Below are positions 34,051-43,580 of a stretch of DNA of 64,000 nucleotides, piece after piece (the stretch's first letter is position 1; every line of letters starts with the position of its first letter). The notes beneath the pieces are model-generated. The model did not search any database. It had not been told where the DNA came from and worked only from the letters and a program-made list of their open reading frames with translations. The position numbers were made by a program, and so were the translations under genes. This stretch comes from Variovorax sp. OAS795. GTDB lineage: Bacteria > Pseudomonadota > Gammaproteobacteria > Burkholderiales > Burkholderiaceae_C. The DNA is taken from the NCBI RefSeq assembly GCF_040546685.1, contig NZ_JBEPOH010000002.1, positions 620,001 through 684,000 on the forward strand, in the 5' to 3' direction.

Positions 34051-34965
34051 TCACCGTACCGGGGCATGCTGCGCCATCAGCGCCGCGATCCAGTCGATGA
34101 ACACACGCACCTTGGCGCTCACATGCCGGTTGGGCGGATACGCAACGTGGATGGGCATCGGGTCGAGTCGCCAATCCTCGAACAGCGGCACCAGTTCGCC
34201 GCGCGCCACCTGCGCCTGCGCCATGTAGTGCGGCAGCCAGAGCACGCCCAGGCCCGCGAGGCCGGCCGCGAGGTAGGCATTGCCGTCGTCGACCGCCAGC
34301 ACGTAGCGGCCCTGCACCTCGATGCGCTCGCCACCCTCGCGGTGCAGGATGCAGGGCGTAACTTTTCCAGCGCGCGGCCAGTGGAAGCCCACGACCCGGT
34401 GGTGCGGGTGCTCCAACTCGCGCGGGTGCGCAGGCGAGCCCGCCCGCGCCAGGTAGGCCGGCGCCGCGTAGACCCCGAGCGGCAGGTCGCCCACGCGGCG
34501 CGCCATCAACGACGGGTCGGTGAGTTCGCCGCCCCGCACCACGCAGTCCACGTTCTCGCCGATCAGGTCGACCACGCGATCGCTCACGCCCATGTCGAAC
34601 TGGATGTCGGGGTAGCGCGCATGGAATGTCGGCAGGGCCGGCACCAGGATGAAGCGCGCGAGCGGGCTGGGCACGTCCACGCGCAGCCGCCCCCTGGGCA
34701 GCGCCGACGCGCCCGAAAGGCTGGTTTCGGCGTCGTCCATGTCGCCCAGCAGGCGCACCACGCGCTCGTAGTAGGCCGCACCGTCGGCCGTGACGTTGAC
34801 CTTGCGCGTGGTGCGGTTCAAAAGCCGAACGCGCAGGCGCGCTTCCAGCTGCTGCACCAGCTGCGTCACGCTGGTCTTGCTCATGTCCAGTGTCTCGGCA
34901 GCCTTGGTGAAGCTGCCCGTTTCCACCACGCGGGCAAACGCCTGCATCGCATCGAAACGGTCCAT
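34051..34965 (-). CDS. LysR-family transcriptional regulator
   Basis: A 304-residue LysR regulator with the N-terminal helix-turn-helix MDRFDAMQAFARVVETGSF through VTQLVQQLEARLRVRLLNR, and an effector domain. ATG 34965 is the family start. Divergent from the RidA gene across about 140 bases, so it probably controls it. The sub-type (MDRFDAM... RTTRKV) is common near oxidoreductases in Proteobacteria. Confidence 0.9.
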   Translation of the reverse strand: MDRFDAMQAFARVVETGSFTKAAETLDMSKTSVTQLVQQLEARLRVRLLNRTTRKVNVTADGAAYYERVVRLLGDMDDAETSLSGASALPRGRLRVDVPSPLARFILVPALPTFHARYPDIQFDMGVSDRVVDLIGENVDCVVRGGELTDPSLMARRVGDLPLGVYAAPAYLARAGSPAHPRELEHPHHRVVGFHWPRAGKVTPCILHREGGERIEVQGRYVLAVDDGNAYLAAGLAGLGVLWLPHYMAQAQVARGELVPLFEDWRLDPMPIHVAYPPNRHVSAKVRVFIDWIAALMAQHAPVR

Positions 34966-35106
34966 CTCTCGCTCCTGCCTCGAAGATTGTTTGGCCACCG
35001 CAAACAGTGATTATTGGCCTGGGCGGTTTATCTGCGGGATGCGAAACCCTAGAGTCCCTTCATCGCAATCACAGGGTCGGCTTCGGCCCGCACAGAAAGG
35101 TAGACC

Positions 35107-35508
35107 ATGGCCAGCCGCGACGTCGTTTTTCCGCCCGGGCGCCGGGCGCTCTATGAAAGGAACCGCTATTCGCCGGCGATCCGGTCGAACGGCTTCCTCT
35201 TCGTTTCGGGCCAGGTCGGCAGCCGCGAGGACGGCTCACCCGAACCCGACCTGGAGGCGCAGGTCCACCTCGCATTCGGCAACCTGAACGCGGTCCTTGC
35301 GGCCGCGGGCTGCACCTTCGACGACGTGATCGACGTGACCGTCTTCATCGTCGATCCCGAATCCAAGTTCGAGAAGATCTGGCAGCTGGTGCCCGCCTAT
35401 TGGGGCAACGCGCCGCACCCGACCCTGACGGGCGTCGGCGTGACGTGGCTCTATGGCTTCGACTTCGAGATCAAGGTGATTGCGAAGCTGCCGGAGGGTG
35501 CTTCGTGA
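35107..35508 (+). CDS. RidA/YjgF-family protein
   Basis: A 133-residue YjgF/YER057c/UK114 protein. It has the family's SPAIRSNGFLFVSGQVG, GCTFDDVIDVTVFIVDP and HPTLTGVGVTWLYGFDFEIK. Such proteins hydrolyse reactive enamine/imine intermediates from PLP enzymes, or act on a specific substrate in a pathway. It has an AAGG site and is divergent from LysR. The Arg that binds the substrate carboxylate in true RidA is not clearly present, so this may be a pathway-specific member. Confidence 0.85.
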   Translation: MASRDVVFPPGRRALYERNRYSPAIRSNGFLFVSGQVGSREDGSPEPDLEAQVHLAFGNLNAVLAAAGCTFDDVIDVTVFIVDPESKFEKIWQLVPAYWGNAPHPTLTGVGVTWLYGFDFEIKVIAKLPEGAS

Positions 35509-35617
35509 TGAAGTGCACAGCGTCGAGCCCCGCGATCCAGCTGCCCGGCAAGATCGATCCGGATGCCGGCAAGATACTCGGCATATTTCAATCACAGGTC
35601 CAAGACCAGGGAAAAGT

Positions 35618-36067
35618 TTGACACGCCGATTCAATGATCCTTCGAACAGGACGGGCTCAAGGGTGCTGATCTTGATGATGGTTGCCCTGGGTCTTGTACA
35701 GGGCTGTACGAAACCCGCCGACTCGATCATGAGCGACGAGGACTTCATGGCTCACTACAGGCAAACTTATCCCACAAACTACGCGGTCTATTTGGCCGCG
35801 CAAGATTTCTCCAACGAGCTCCACGGAAAAACCGCGCTTCGCATCAAGCCCGAGCTTCCAGACATCCGGGCCTTCTACGATACCTGCCCTGAAAAATTGA
35901 CGGTCGATATCGGCTATCGAGGGCCGCTTGATCAGGCACCATTCGCCGGCGAGCGGAAGCCCGTCTTCATGGTGCATTGCATCGTCGAAGGCCAAGGCAT
36001 GGAAGACAAGGTGCTGTGGTCCGCCAAGGTGCATTCCGTGCCGCCGCGCTACCCTTCGCGGCCCTGA
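35618..36067 (+). CDS. Putative lipoprotein of unknown function
   Basis: A 149-residue protein with a lipobox (LVQGC) after a hydrophobic signal segment (VLILMMVALGLV). The TTG at 35618 has AGGGAAAA just upstream; a GTG or ATG inside the signal region is an alternative start. The mature part is not recognised and contains two Cys beyond the lipobox. Probably anchored in the inner face of the outer membrane or the inner membrane. Confidence 0.6.
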   Translation: MTRRFNDPSNRTGSRVLILMMVALGLVQGCTKPADSIMSDEDFMAHYRQTYPTNYAVYLAAQDFSNELHGKTALRIKPELPDIRAFYDTCPEKLTVDIGYRGPLDQAPFAGERKPVFMVHCIVEGQGMEDKVLWSAKVHSVPPRYPSRP

Positions 36068-36082
36068 CCTCCGGGGACCCCC

Positions 36083-36490
36083 TCAACCGCGCCCCTGGAT
36101 CATCTTCCAGCCGTTGCCCGACGGATCGCGAAAGCCCGCGTCCACGGTGCCGAAGCGTTCCACCGGCTCCTGCGTGAACTCCACTCCGCGCGCGCGCATG
36201 CGGTCGAAGGCCGCGCGGCAATCGGCCACGGTCAGCACCAGTGGCGGCATCGCGCCCTTCGCGACGATGGCGCGCACCGCCTCCGCCGTCGCCGCATCGA
36301 GCACGGGCGGTCCGGGCGTGAACAGCCCGAGCTGGAACGAAGGCTGCTCCGGATGCTGCACCGTGAGCCAGCGATAGTCGCCGTTCTTCACGTCGGTATG
36401 GACGCGAAAGCCCAGCTTCTCCACATAGAACGCCAGCGCCTCGTCCTGGTTGCGCACATACAAACCGACGACTTCAATGCCCTCTTTCAT
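36083..36490 (-). CDS. VOC family (glyoxalase-like) protein
   Basis: A 135-residue VOC protein: MKEGIEVVGLYVRNQDEALA and FYVEKLGFRV at the start, and RFGTVDAGFRDPSGNGW at the end, typical of one-domain metal or non-metal VOC enzymes. The start overlaps the AraC stop as ATGA. The pair AraC-VOC may respond to a toxic electrophile; the substrate is unknown. Confidence 0.85.
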   Translation of the reverse strand: MKEGIEVVGLYVRNQDEALAFYVEKLGFRVHTDVKNGDYRWLTVQHPEQPSFQLGLFTPGPPVLDAATAEAVRAIVAKGAMPPLVLTVADCRAAFDRMRARGVEFTQEPVERFGTVDAGFRDPSGNGWKMIQGRG

Positions 36491-36972
36491 GAACTCTCCT
36501 GTTGTGGGGCCTCGTTTGTATCGCTTGCCGCCAGGCGCCGCTTCTCCGAAACTGCGGTCGCGAGATGGGGCCGGCGCGCGGCGCTCGCAATGCACAGGGG
36601 CACGCGGCCGATTTCTTCCTGGGCCGGCCTCCCGCGCGCGCGCACCGCGCTCGGGCTGTCGCCCGTGATGTCGCGGAAGGTGCGCCCGAAGGTGCCCAGG
36701 CTGGCCCAGCCCGTGTCGAAGGCGATGTCGGTGATGGGCAGGTCGGTTTCGCGCAGCAGCGCCATCGCACGCTCGATGCGTCGCGTCAGCAGGTAGCGGT
36801 GCGGCGGCACGCCGAAGGCCTGCTTGAACGATCGCGCGAAGTGGGCCTCGGACACGCCGCTCACCTGCGCCAGCCGCCCGACGGGCCACTCTTCATGCGA
36901 AGCGGCGTCGATGCGGTCCTTCGCGCGCAGCAGCCGGCGCAGCAGGTCGGGATCCTGGGTGTCGGCGGGCAA
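36487..36972 (-). CDS. AraC-type regulator, DNA-binding domain only
   Basis: A 161-residue protein consisting mostly of the AraC two-helix-turn-helix DNA-binding domain (GRLAQVSGVSEAHFARSFKQ, then RAMALLRETDLPITDIAFDT), with a short C-terminal tail that is not a ligand domain. It is coupled to the VOC gene by ATGA and follows the aldehyde oxidoreductase operon by 25 bases, so it may be in the same transcript. Without an effector domain it could be a constitutive or partner-dependent activator. Confidence 0.85.
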   Translation of the reverse strand: MPADTQDPDLLRRLLRAKDRIDAASHEEWPVGRLAQVSGVSEAHFARSFKQAFGVPPHRYLLTRRIERAMALLRETDLPITDIAFDTGWASLGTFGRTFRDITGDSPSAVRARGRPAQEEIGRVPLCIASAARRPHLATAVSEKRRLAASDTNEAPQQESS

Positions 36973-36997
36973 TGAGCCTCTCCGCGCGCGCCGCGCC

Positions 36998-39208
36998 TCA
37001 AGCCACCGGCGGCAAGCGGTCCAGCAGCTTGTCGAGCGTGATCGGGTAGTTGCGCACGCGAACGCCGGTCGCGTTGTAGACGGCGTTGGCCACCGCCGCG
37101 GCGACGCCGCACATGCCCAGCTCGCCCACGCCCTTGGCCTTCATCGGCGAAGAGATCGGGTCCGTCTCGTCGAGGAAGATCACCTCCTGGTGAGGGATGT
37201 CGGCGTGCACCGGCACCTCGTAGCCCGCGAGGTCGTGGTTGACGAAGAAGCCGTGCCGCTTGTCCAGTGCCAGCTCTTCCATCAGCGCACCACCCACGCC
37301 CATGGTCATGGCACCGATCACCTGGCTGCGGGCCGACTTGGGATTCAGGATGCGGCCGGCCGCGCACACCGCGAGCATGCGCCGCACGCGGATCTCGCCG
37401 GTGGCGGCGTCCACGCCCACCTCCACGAAATGCGCGCCGAAGGTGGACTGCTGGTATTTCTTGTCCAGGTCGCCGTACTCGATGAAATCCTCGGCGGCGA
37501 GGCCGTTCGAGCCGGCCGCTTCGGCCAGCGGCACCACGCGCTCGCCGCCGCGCACCATGCCGCCCGAGAACTCCGCATCGGCCACGGCAAGACCCAGCTT
37601 GCGCGCCACGGCTTCGCGCAGCTTCATGCAAGCCGCGTAGACACCCGAGGTCGAATTGTTGGCGCCCCACTGCCCGCCCGAGCCCGCCGAGGCGGGGAAG
37701 GCCGAGTCGCCCAGGCGCACCAGCACCTTGTCGAGCGGCACGCCCATGGTTTCGGCCGCGGTCTGCGCAATGATGGTGTAGGAGCCGGTGCCGATGTCGG
37801 TCATGTCGGTCTCGACCGTGACCATGCCCCGGTTGTCCAGCCGCACGCGCGCGGCGGACTTCGTCAGCAGGTTGTTGCGGAAGGCCGCGGCCACGCCCAT
37901 TCCCACCAGCCAGCGTCCGTCGCGCAGCTGCGCCGGCGTTGGATTGCGCTTGCTCCAGCCGAAGCGCTCGGCCCCGGTGCGAAGGCACTCGATGAGCTTG
38001 CGCTGCGAATAGGGGCGCTCGGGCTTTTCCGGATCGACCTGCGTGTCGTTGAGTACGCGGAACTCGAGCGGATCGATGCCAAGCTTCTCGGCCATCTCGT
38101 CCATGGCGATCTCCAGCGCCATCATGCCCGGCGCCTCGCCGGGTGCGCGCATCGCGTTGCCCTCGGGCAGGTCGAGCACGGCCAGCCGCGTGGTCGTCAG
38201 CCGGTTGGCACCGGCGTACAGCAGCCGGGTCTGGTTGACGGCTGTTTCCGCCTGTCCGCCCGGCAGGTCGCCGGACCAGCCCTCGTGCGCGATGGCGGTG
38301 ATCTTGCCGTCCTTCGCGGCGCCGATCCGGATGCGCTGGATGGTCGCCGGCCGGTGCGTGGTGTTGTTCATCACCAGGGGCCGCTGCAAGGCCACCTTGA
38401 CCGGCCGCTTCGCTGCCCGCGCGCCGAGCGCCGCAAGCACCGCATCCACGCGCACGAACAGCTTGCCGCCGAATCCGCCGCCGATGAAAGGCGAGACCAG
38501 CCGCACGTTGGCCTTGGGAATGCCCAGCGTCTTGGCCACGTCGCCGACGCCCCAGGCGATCATCTGGTTCGATGTCCAGAGGGTGAGCTTGTCGCCCTTC
38601 CATTGGGCGATGGAGGCATGCGGCTCCATCATCGCGTGCGACTCGTCGGGGGTGGTGTAGGTCGCATCCATCTGCACGGCGGCCGCCGCGTAGGCGCCGG
38701 GGAAATCGCCGGTCCTGGTCTCCGGCTCGCCCGAAAAAGGATTGGGCTTGGGCATCTGCGCCGCGTCCTTTTCGGCGGACAGGTCGAAGCGGCCCGGCGT
38801 GCGCGTGTACGCAATGCGCACCAGCTGCGCCGCCGCGCGCGCCTGCTCGAAGCTGTTGGCCACGACGAGCGCCACCGCCTGGTGGTAGTGGTCGATCTCG
38901 GGTCCGCCAAGCAGCTTGGCGGTGTTGAAGTCGCCCTTGCCGAGCTTGCCGGCATTGCGCGCGGTGACGATGGCCAGCACGCCCGGCGCCGCGCGCGCGG
39001 CCGTCAGGTCGATCGAGGCGATGCGGCCCTTGGCGATGCCGGCGCCCACCACGTAGCCGTAGGCGGCGTTGGGCACCTCGCTGTGGCGTTCGTAGGCATA
39101 GCGTGCGGAGCCGGTGGTCTTCAGCGGCCCGTCGATCCGGTCGGTCGGCTTGCCGATGATCTTGAGCTGGTCGATGGGGTTGGTGGTGGCGGGTGTGTCG
39201 AATTTCAT
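36998..39208 (-). CDS. Aldehyde oxidoreductase molybdopterin subunit (PaoC-like)
   Basis: A 736-residue XDH-family large subunit: hammerhead domain (DGPLKTTGSARYAYE), GGGFGGK in the Mo-cofactor region, the MEPHASIAQWKG segment and the C-terminal KGVGELGMCG with the catalytic Glu. Together with the FAD and 2Fe-2S subunits it forms a heterotrimer like E. coli PaoABC, which oxidises aromatic and other aldehydes to acids in the periplasm. The start at ATG 39208 is 2 bases from the FAD subunit gene. Electron acceptor and substrate are not shown by sequence. Confidence 0.9.
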   Translation of the reverse strand: MKFDTPATTNPIDQLKIIGKPTDRIDGPLKTTGSARYAYERHSEVPNAAYGYVVGAGIAKGRIASIDLTAARAAPGVLAIVTARNAGKLGKGDFNTAKLLGGPEIDHYHQAVALVVANSFEQARAAAQLVRIAYTRTPGRFDLSAEKDAAQMPKPNPFSGEPETRTGDFPGAYAAAAVQMDATYTTPDESHAMMEPHASIAQWKGDKLTLWTSNQMIAWGVGDVAKTLGIPKANVRLVSPFIGGGFGGKLFVRVDAVLAALGARAAKRPVKVALQRPLVMNNTTHRPATIQRIRIGAAKDGKITAIAHEGWSGDLPGGQAETAVNQTRLLYAGANRLTTTRLAVLDLPEGNAMRAPGEAPGMMALEIAMDEMAEKLGIDPLEFRVLNDTQVDPEKPERPYSQRKLIECLRTGAERFGWSKRNPTPAQLRDGRWLVGMGVAAAFRNNLLTKSAARVRLDNRGMVTVETDMTDIGTGSYTIIAQTAAETMGVPLDKVLVRLGDSAFPASAGSGGQWGANNSTSGVYAACMKLREAVARKLGLAVADAEFSGGMVRGGERVVPLAEAAGSNGLAAEDFIEYGDLDKKYQQSTFGAHFVEVGVDAATGEIRVRRMLAVCAAGRILNPKSARSQVIGAMTMGVGGALMEELALDKRHGFFVNHDLAGYEVPVHADIPHQEVIFLDETDPISSPMKAKGVGELGMCGVAAAVANAVYNATGVRVRNYPITLDKLLDRLPPVA

Positions 39209-39210
39209 GC

Positions 39211-40161
39211 TCAGCTCCTCGCTTGCACCAGCGCCGCGGCCAGCGCGCGCTCGGCCAATGGCAACTTGAATGCGTTCTCGTGCGTCGGCTGCGCACCGGC
39301 CAGCAACTGTGCGGCCACCGCCCTGGCACCCTGCGGCATTGCGGCCTCTGCCGCCTCGACGCGCCACGGCTTGTGCGCCACCCCGCCCAGCGCCACGCGG
39401 CCCGAGCCGTCGCGCTGCACGATCGCGGCGACGGACACCAGCGCGAAGGCGTAGGAGGCGCGGTCGCGCACCTTGCGGTAGACGTGCGTGCCGCCGATGG
39501 GCCTTGGCAGCGTCACGCCGGTGATCAGCTCGTCGCGCGCCAGCGTGGTCTCGATGTGCGGGGTGTCGCCCGGCAGCCGATGGAAATCGGCGATCGGGAT
39601 CACGCGCGTGCGGCCGTCGGGGCGCACCGTTTCCACCGCCGCGTCGAGCACGCGCATCGCCACGGCCATGTCGCTCGGATGCGTCGCGATGCAGGCCTTG
39701 CTCGTGCCGATCACCGCGTGCTGGCGCGTCACGCCGCCGATGGCGCTGCAGCCGCTGCCGGGTTGGCGCTTGTTGCAGGGCTGGTCCGTGTCGTAGAAGT
39801 AGGGGCAGCGCGTGCGCTGCAGCAGGTTGCCGGCGGTCGTTGCCTTGTTGCGCAACTGGCCCGAAGCCCCGGCCAGCAGTGCGCGCGACAGCACGCCGTA
39901 GTCGCGGCGCACCCGCTCGTCGGCCGCCAGGTCGGTGTTGCGCACCATGGCGCCGATGCGCAGGCCGCCGTCCGTCGTGGGCTCGATCCTGTCCAGCGCC
40001 AGGCCGTTCACGTCGACCAGGTGCGTGGGCGCCTCGATCTGCAGCTTCATCAGGTCCAGCAGGTTGGTGCCGCCGGCAATGAACTTGGCACCTGGGCTTT
40101 GCGCCACGGCCGCAGCCGCCTGCGCCGGCGACTGCGCGCGCTCATAGGTGAATGGCTTCAT
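39211..40161 (-). CDS. Aldehyde oxidoreductase FAD/4Fe-4S subunit (PaoB-like)
   Basis: A 316-residue FAD_binding_5 subunit. The FAD loop is [13 protein letters not shown], and a Cys-rich insertion [20 protein letters not shown] holds the extra 4Fe-4S cluster typical of PaoB. It transfers electrons between the Mo centre, iron-sulfur clusters and an external acceptor. It overlaps the iron-sulfur subunit by ATGA and is followed at once by the Mo subunit. Confidence 0.9.
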   Translation of the reverse strand: MKPFTYERAQSPAQAAAAVAQSPGAKFIAGGTNLLDLMKLQIEAPTHLVDVNGLALDRIEPTTDGGLRIGAMVRNTDLAADERVRRDYGVLSRALLAGASGQLRNKATTAGNLLQRTRCPYFYDTDQPCNKRQPGSGCSAIGGVTRQHAVIGTSKACIATHPSDMAVAMRVLDAAVETVRPDGRTRVIPIADFHRLPGDTPHIETTLARDELITGVTLPRPIGGTHVYRKVRDRASYAFALVSVAAIVQRDGSGRVALGGVAHKPWRVEAAEAAMPQGARAVAAQLLAGAQPTHENAFKLPLAERALAAALVQARS

Positions 40162-40805
40162 GTGCGGCTCCCCGCCACCTCGGTGATGGCATCGACGATG
40201 TTGGAGTAGGCGCCGCAGCGGCAGATGTTGCCGCTCATGCGCTCGCGCAGCTCGTCGGCCGACAGCAGCGGGCGCGCCGTGAGGTCGGCGCTCGCGTGGC
40301 TCGGCACCCCGCGCTTGATTTCGTCGAGCACGGCCACGGCCGAGCAGATCTGCCCGGGGGTGCAATAGCCGCACTGGTAGCCGTCGTGCTTGACGAAGGC
40401 GGCCTGCAGCGGATGCATGTTCTGCGGCGTGCCGAGTCCTTCGATGGTGGTGACCTGCCCGCCGTCGTGCATGACGGCGAGCGACAGGCACGCGTTGATC
40501 CGCCGGCCGTCGGCAATGACGGTGCAGGCGCCGCACTGGCCGTGGTCGCAGCCTTTCTTGGTGCCGGTCAGGTGCAGGTGCTCGCGCAGCGCATCGAGCA
40601 GGGTCGTGCGCGTGTCGAGTTCGAGCGCGTGGGTCTGGCCGTTCACGTTCAGCGACAGCCTGGCGCGCGGGATCGCCGAGGCCGAGGCCGCGGGTGCGGC
40701 CTGCGCCGCCGCGGCGGGCGCGGAGGAAGAAACCGCCGCCGCGGTGGCGGCGCCCACAATGAGGGCGCCGCGCCGCGAGATCAGGGGGTTGGTGGGACTG
40801 TCCAT
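40158..40805 (-). CDS. Aldehyde oxidoreductase 2Fe-2S subunit with Tat signal (PaoA-like)
   Basis: A 215-residue iron-sulfur subunit. An [16 protein letters not shown]at signal marks export of the folded trimer. The plant-type ferredoxin motif is [11 protein letters not shown] with the fourth Cys in NACLS, and the second 2Fe-2S domain has CGYCTPGQ and CRCGAY. First gene of the paoABC-like operon, with an AraC gene upstream on the same strand. Confidence 0.9.
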   Translation of the reverse strand: MDSPTNPLISRRGALIVGAATAAAVSSSAPAAAAQAAPAASASAIPRARLSLNVNGQTHALELDTRTTLLDALREHLHLTGTKKGCDHGQCGACTVIADGRRINACLSLAVMHDGGQVTTIEGLGTPQNMHPLQAAFVKHDGYQCGYCTPGQICSAVAVLDEIKRGVPSHASADLTARPLLSADELRERMSGNICRCGAYSNIVDAITEVAGSRT

Positions 40806-40972
40806 GTCAGCTCCTGTTGTTCGAAGTTCGAGGCAAGTCGTGGGGAAATGCGCCGGCTGCGAGCGGGCGCCCTGATCGCCATTCTTCTAGACCTGCGAGG
40901 CGATGGATAGCGCATTTCGCTCGTTTTCTTGCCTGATCCGATGAGGCCGCAGCATGCTGTGGACCTAAGTTC

Positions 40973-41935
40973 TCACGCGTGATCCGGCAACGCCTGCTTG
41001 TGCCCGTCGACGCCCCTGGCGCCGCCGCGCAGCACGCCGATGTCGCGCTTGGGCGGCGCGCCGAACAGGCGGCTGTACTCGCGGCTGAACTGCGAAGGGC
41101 TTTCGTAGCCGACCCTGAAAGCCGCGCTCGCCGCATCGAGGTGCTCGGCCAGCATCAGGCGCTTCGCCTCGTTCAGCCGCAGCCACTTCTGGTACTGCAA
41201 CGGGCTCATGGCGGTGAGCTGGCGAAAGTGGTGGTGGAAGGTCGGCGTGCTCATCCGCACGCGCAGCGCGAGTTCGTCGACGCGAAGCGGCAGGGCGTAG
41301 TTCAGCGTGAGCCAGTCGATCGCCCTGGCGATGCGGTGGCCCTGTCCATCGACCGACGCGATCTGCCGCAGCTTGCCGGCCTGGTCGCTTGCCAGCAGCC
41401 GGTAGTGGATCTCGCGGCAGATCATCGGCGCGAGAACCGGGATGGCTTCGGGCTCGTCCAACAGCGCCAGCAGCCGCGCGATCGGTGCCAGCAGCGCCGG
41501 CGTCGCGGTTCCGATGCCCACGCCCGCACCGCCCGGGCGATCGCGTTGCGACGGCAGGTTGCCTTGCGCGATCAGCTCGGCCAGCACGCGCACATCGAGC
41601 TTGAGCAGCAGGCCGAGGCAAGGCTGCTGTGCGCTTGCCAACCTGACCTCCGAATTGGCGGGCAGGTTCAGCGATGTCACCAGGAATTGCGAGGTGTCGT
41701 AGGGATAGGCCTCGCCGCCGACCCACATCTGCTTGGCGCCCTGGGCGACGAGGACGATGCTCGGCGCGACCATGCAGGCGGCAGGCGGCGCAGGCGCATC
41801 GCGCCGGAAGAAGCCGAGTCCCGGAATCGGCGTTTCGAAGTCGCCCGCACCCGGGGTGCGCGCGCCGATGATCTGCGCCATCGCTTCCTGCAGTTGCCTG
41901 CACTGTGCTGCCGCATCGGTGTGTCTGGGTGCCAT
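40973..41935 (-). CDS. AraC-family regulator with AraC_N domain
   Basis: A 320-residue regulator with an N-terminal AraC_N-type cupin-like domain (VLVAQGAKQMWVGGEAYPYD) and a C-terminal AraC DNA-binding domain (LALRVRMSTPTFHHHFRQL, then AAFRVGYESPSQFSREYSR). It precedes the PaoABC-like operon on the same strand, with a 167-base gap. Probably responds to an aldehyde or stress compound; similar AraC proteins near aldehyde-detoxifying genes act as activators. ATG 41935 matches the family N-terminus. Confidence 0.88.
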   Translation of the reverse strand: MAPRHTDAAAQCRQLQEAMAQIIGARTPGAGDFETPIPGLGFFRRDAPAPPAACMVAPSIVLVAQGAKQMWVGGEAYPYDTSQFLVTSLNLPANSEVRLASAQQPCLGLLLKLDVRVLAELIAQGNLPSQRDRPGGAGVGIGTATPALLAPIARLLALLDEPEAIPVLAPMICREIHYRLLASDQAGKLRQIASVDGQGHRIARAIDWLTLNYALPLRVDELALRVRMSTPTFHHHFRQLTAMSPLQYQKWLRLNEAKRLMLAEHLDAASAAFRVGYESPSQFSREYSRLFGAPPKRDIGVLRGGARGVDGHKQALPDHA

Positions 41936-42055
41936 GTTGCCTGGAGCCTCCACGACGACTCTAACGCCCAAGCGGGCCCGCATCCACAAAAGAGGGACGA
42001 TGCCAGAGGATCGGGCAAGAAATCCAGCGGACTGCGCAAGCCGGCCGGGGCAGCG

Positions 42056-42379
42056 CTAGCTCGGCAGCCCGAAGCCGAAGGCCGCGCCTTTTTTCCTGCG
42101 TTCTTCATGGTCCGATCCGCTCGCGGGCTCGGGCTCGGGTGCCGACTCGCGTTCGGCTTCGGATTCAAGCTCCTCTTCCCGCGGGCCCAGGTCGAGGTCT
42201 TCGACCATCGCCTGCAGTTCGACCAGCCCCGCCGCCATCGCGGCCTTGTAGGTCTTCATGGCCCGCGGCTGCTGGCGCAGCAGCCGCCAGTTGTCTTCTT
42301 CCAGTTCGACGAGGCGCCAGCGGTAGGCTCCTTTGCTGTCTTCGAGGACAGTGACCGCGACGCTTCGAAGCGATGACAT
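42056..42379 (-). CDS. Protein of unknown function (107 aa)
   Basis: A 107-residue, acidic, helical protein from ATG 42379. The first half is compact (DSKGAYRWRLVELEEDNWRL) and the C-terminus is a Glu/Ala/Pro-rich tail (EEELESEAERESAPEPEPAS) ending in a basic patch. It is not recognised. It lies downstream of the PAS kinase on the same strand with a 52-base gap. Ribosome site not clear. Confidence 0.6.
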   Translation of the reverse strand: MSSLRSVAVTVLEDSKGAYRWRLVELEEDNWRLLRQQPRAMKTYKAAMAAGLVELQAMVEDLDLGPREEELESEAERESAPEPEPASGSDHEERRKKGAAFGFGLPS

Positions 42380-42431
42380 GGCGCCCATGGTCGGCGATCC
42401 GCGGCCGGCGCGGTGTCGGACGCGGCCCCGC

Positions 42432-43580
42432 CTATGGCTCGGGGTCTTGCGATGCCGCGAGCCGGTGCGCGGGAAACCGCAGCGTGAACGTGGTCCCGCC
42501 GGCGGCGGACGAGCTCACGTCCATCGCGCCGCCATGGGCCTTCGCAATCTCGTTCACGATGAAGAGACCGAGCCCCACGTTGCGCGCCGAGCTGCCTTCG
42601 GGGACACCCCGCACCATCGGCTCGAACACCGTGGCGAGCACGGCCGGCGGAATCGGCTCGCCCTCGTTGTGCACCGTCACCCTCGCTTCCGGGCCATCGA
42701 CCTCCGAGCGCACGGCAATGGCCGTGCCGCTGCGGCCGTAGGTTGCCGCATTGCTCACGAGGTTGCCGATGAGTTGGGCCAGCCGGTCCGCGTCGGCGGT
42801 GCATGCCCCTGGTCCATGCGACCGATGGGTGATGGTTCGGTCAGGAAACGCGAGCATCAGCTCGTCGACCGCCTGCGCGGTGATCTCGTGCAGGTCGGCG
42901 GCCGCCAGCTTCACGTGGATGCCCTGCCCGACCCGCGCCTGCGTGAAGTCCAGCAGTTCCTCGATGAGCCGCCGCGCACGCTCGGCCGAGTTGCGCACAT
43001 GCCCGACCACGCGCGCCCGGCGCTCGCCCTCGGTCCTGCCCAGCAGCTGGATGCCCATCAGGATGGCAGACAGCGGATTGCGCAGGTCGTGGCTCACGAT
43101 GCCGACCATCTGCTCCGCAAAGAGCGCACGGTCGCGCAAGAGGGCCTGCGTCTCGCGTTCCGTTTCCAGCAGCGCATCGGCTTTCTTGCGCGCGGCCATG
43201 AGCTCGCGCTCATAGCGGTTGCGGTCCCGGGCCACGAAGGCGGCGATCTCGTCGAACTCGCCTTCCTTGCGGGTGCGCCGGCGCGCGTTGAAGATCATCG
43301 GGATGCTCTGCCCGCCGCGGTGCCGCAGGTCGAACTTGACCTCGGCCAGCGAGCCCTGCATCTGGAGCGCCGGAGCCCAATGGGTCTGGTGGAAGATGCG
43401 ACCGCCCATCGTGAACAGGTCCTGCACGCGCTTGATGCCCACGAGCTCTTCGCGCGCATAGCCGATCCATTCGCAGAACGTGGCGTTGACGCGGAGAATG
43501 GTCCCGTCCGGCGCGGTCACCAGCAAGCCGCAGGGCGCCTCGTCCAGCAGGTCGCCCGGCTCGGGAAGCGTCGTGCTCAT
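42432..43580 (-). CDS. PAS-domain sensor histidine kinase
   Basis: A 382-residue kinase: a PAS domain (about residues 10-120), a coiled-coil linker, a HisKA dimerisation domain with His164 in GIVSHDLRNPLSAIL, and an HATPase_c domain with QLIGNLVSNAATYG (N box) and GLGLFIVNEIAK (G box). No transmembrane segment, so it is cytosolic. No response regulator follows. Its start overlaps the stop of the RsbQ-like hydrolase as ATGA, tying it to a small-molecule hydrolase. In Bacillus the RsbQ partner is a PAS-domain protein phosphatase; here it is a kinase. Confidence 0.9.
   Translation of the reverse strand: MSTTLPEPGDLLDEAPCGLLVTAPDGTILRVNATFCEWIGYAREELVGIKRVQDLFTMGGRIFHQTHWAPALQMQGSLAEVKFDLRHRGGQSIPMIFNARRRTRKEGEFDEIAAFVARDRNRYERELMAARKKADALLETERETQALLRDRALFAEQMVGIVSHDLRNPLSAILMGIQLLGRTEGERRARVVGHVRNSAERARRLIEELLDFTQARVGQGIHVKLAAADLHEITAQAVDELMLAFPDRTITHRSHGPGACTADADRLAQLIGNLVSNAATYGRSGTAIAVRSEVDGPEARVTVHNEGEPIPPAVLATVFEPMVRGVPEGSSARNVGLGLFIVNEIAKAHGGAMDVSSSAAGGTTFTLRFPAHRLAASQDPEP

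Noticed and set aside
36824..39454. Plus-strand open frame of about 870 codons opposite the paoC-like gene
   Set aside because: No recognisable domain, and the minus strand encodes all PaoC motifs.
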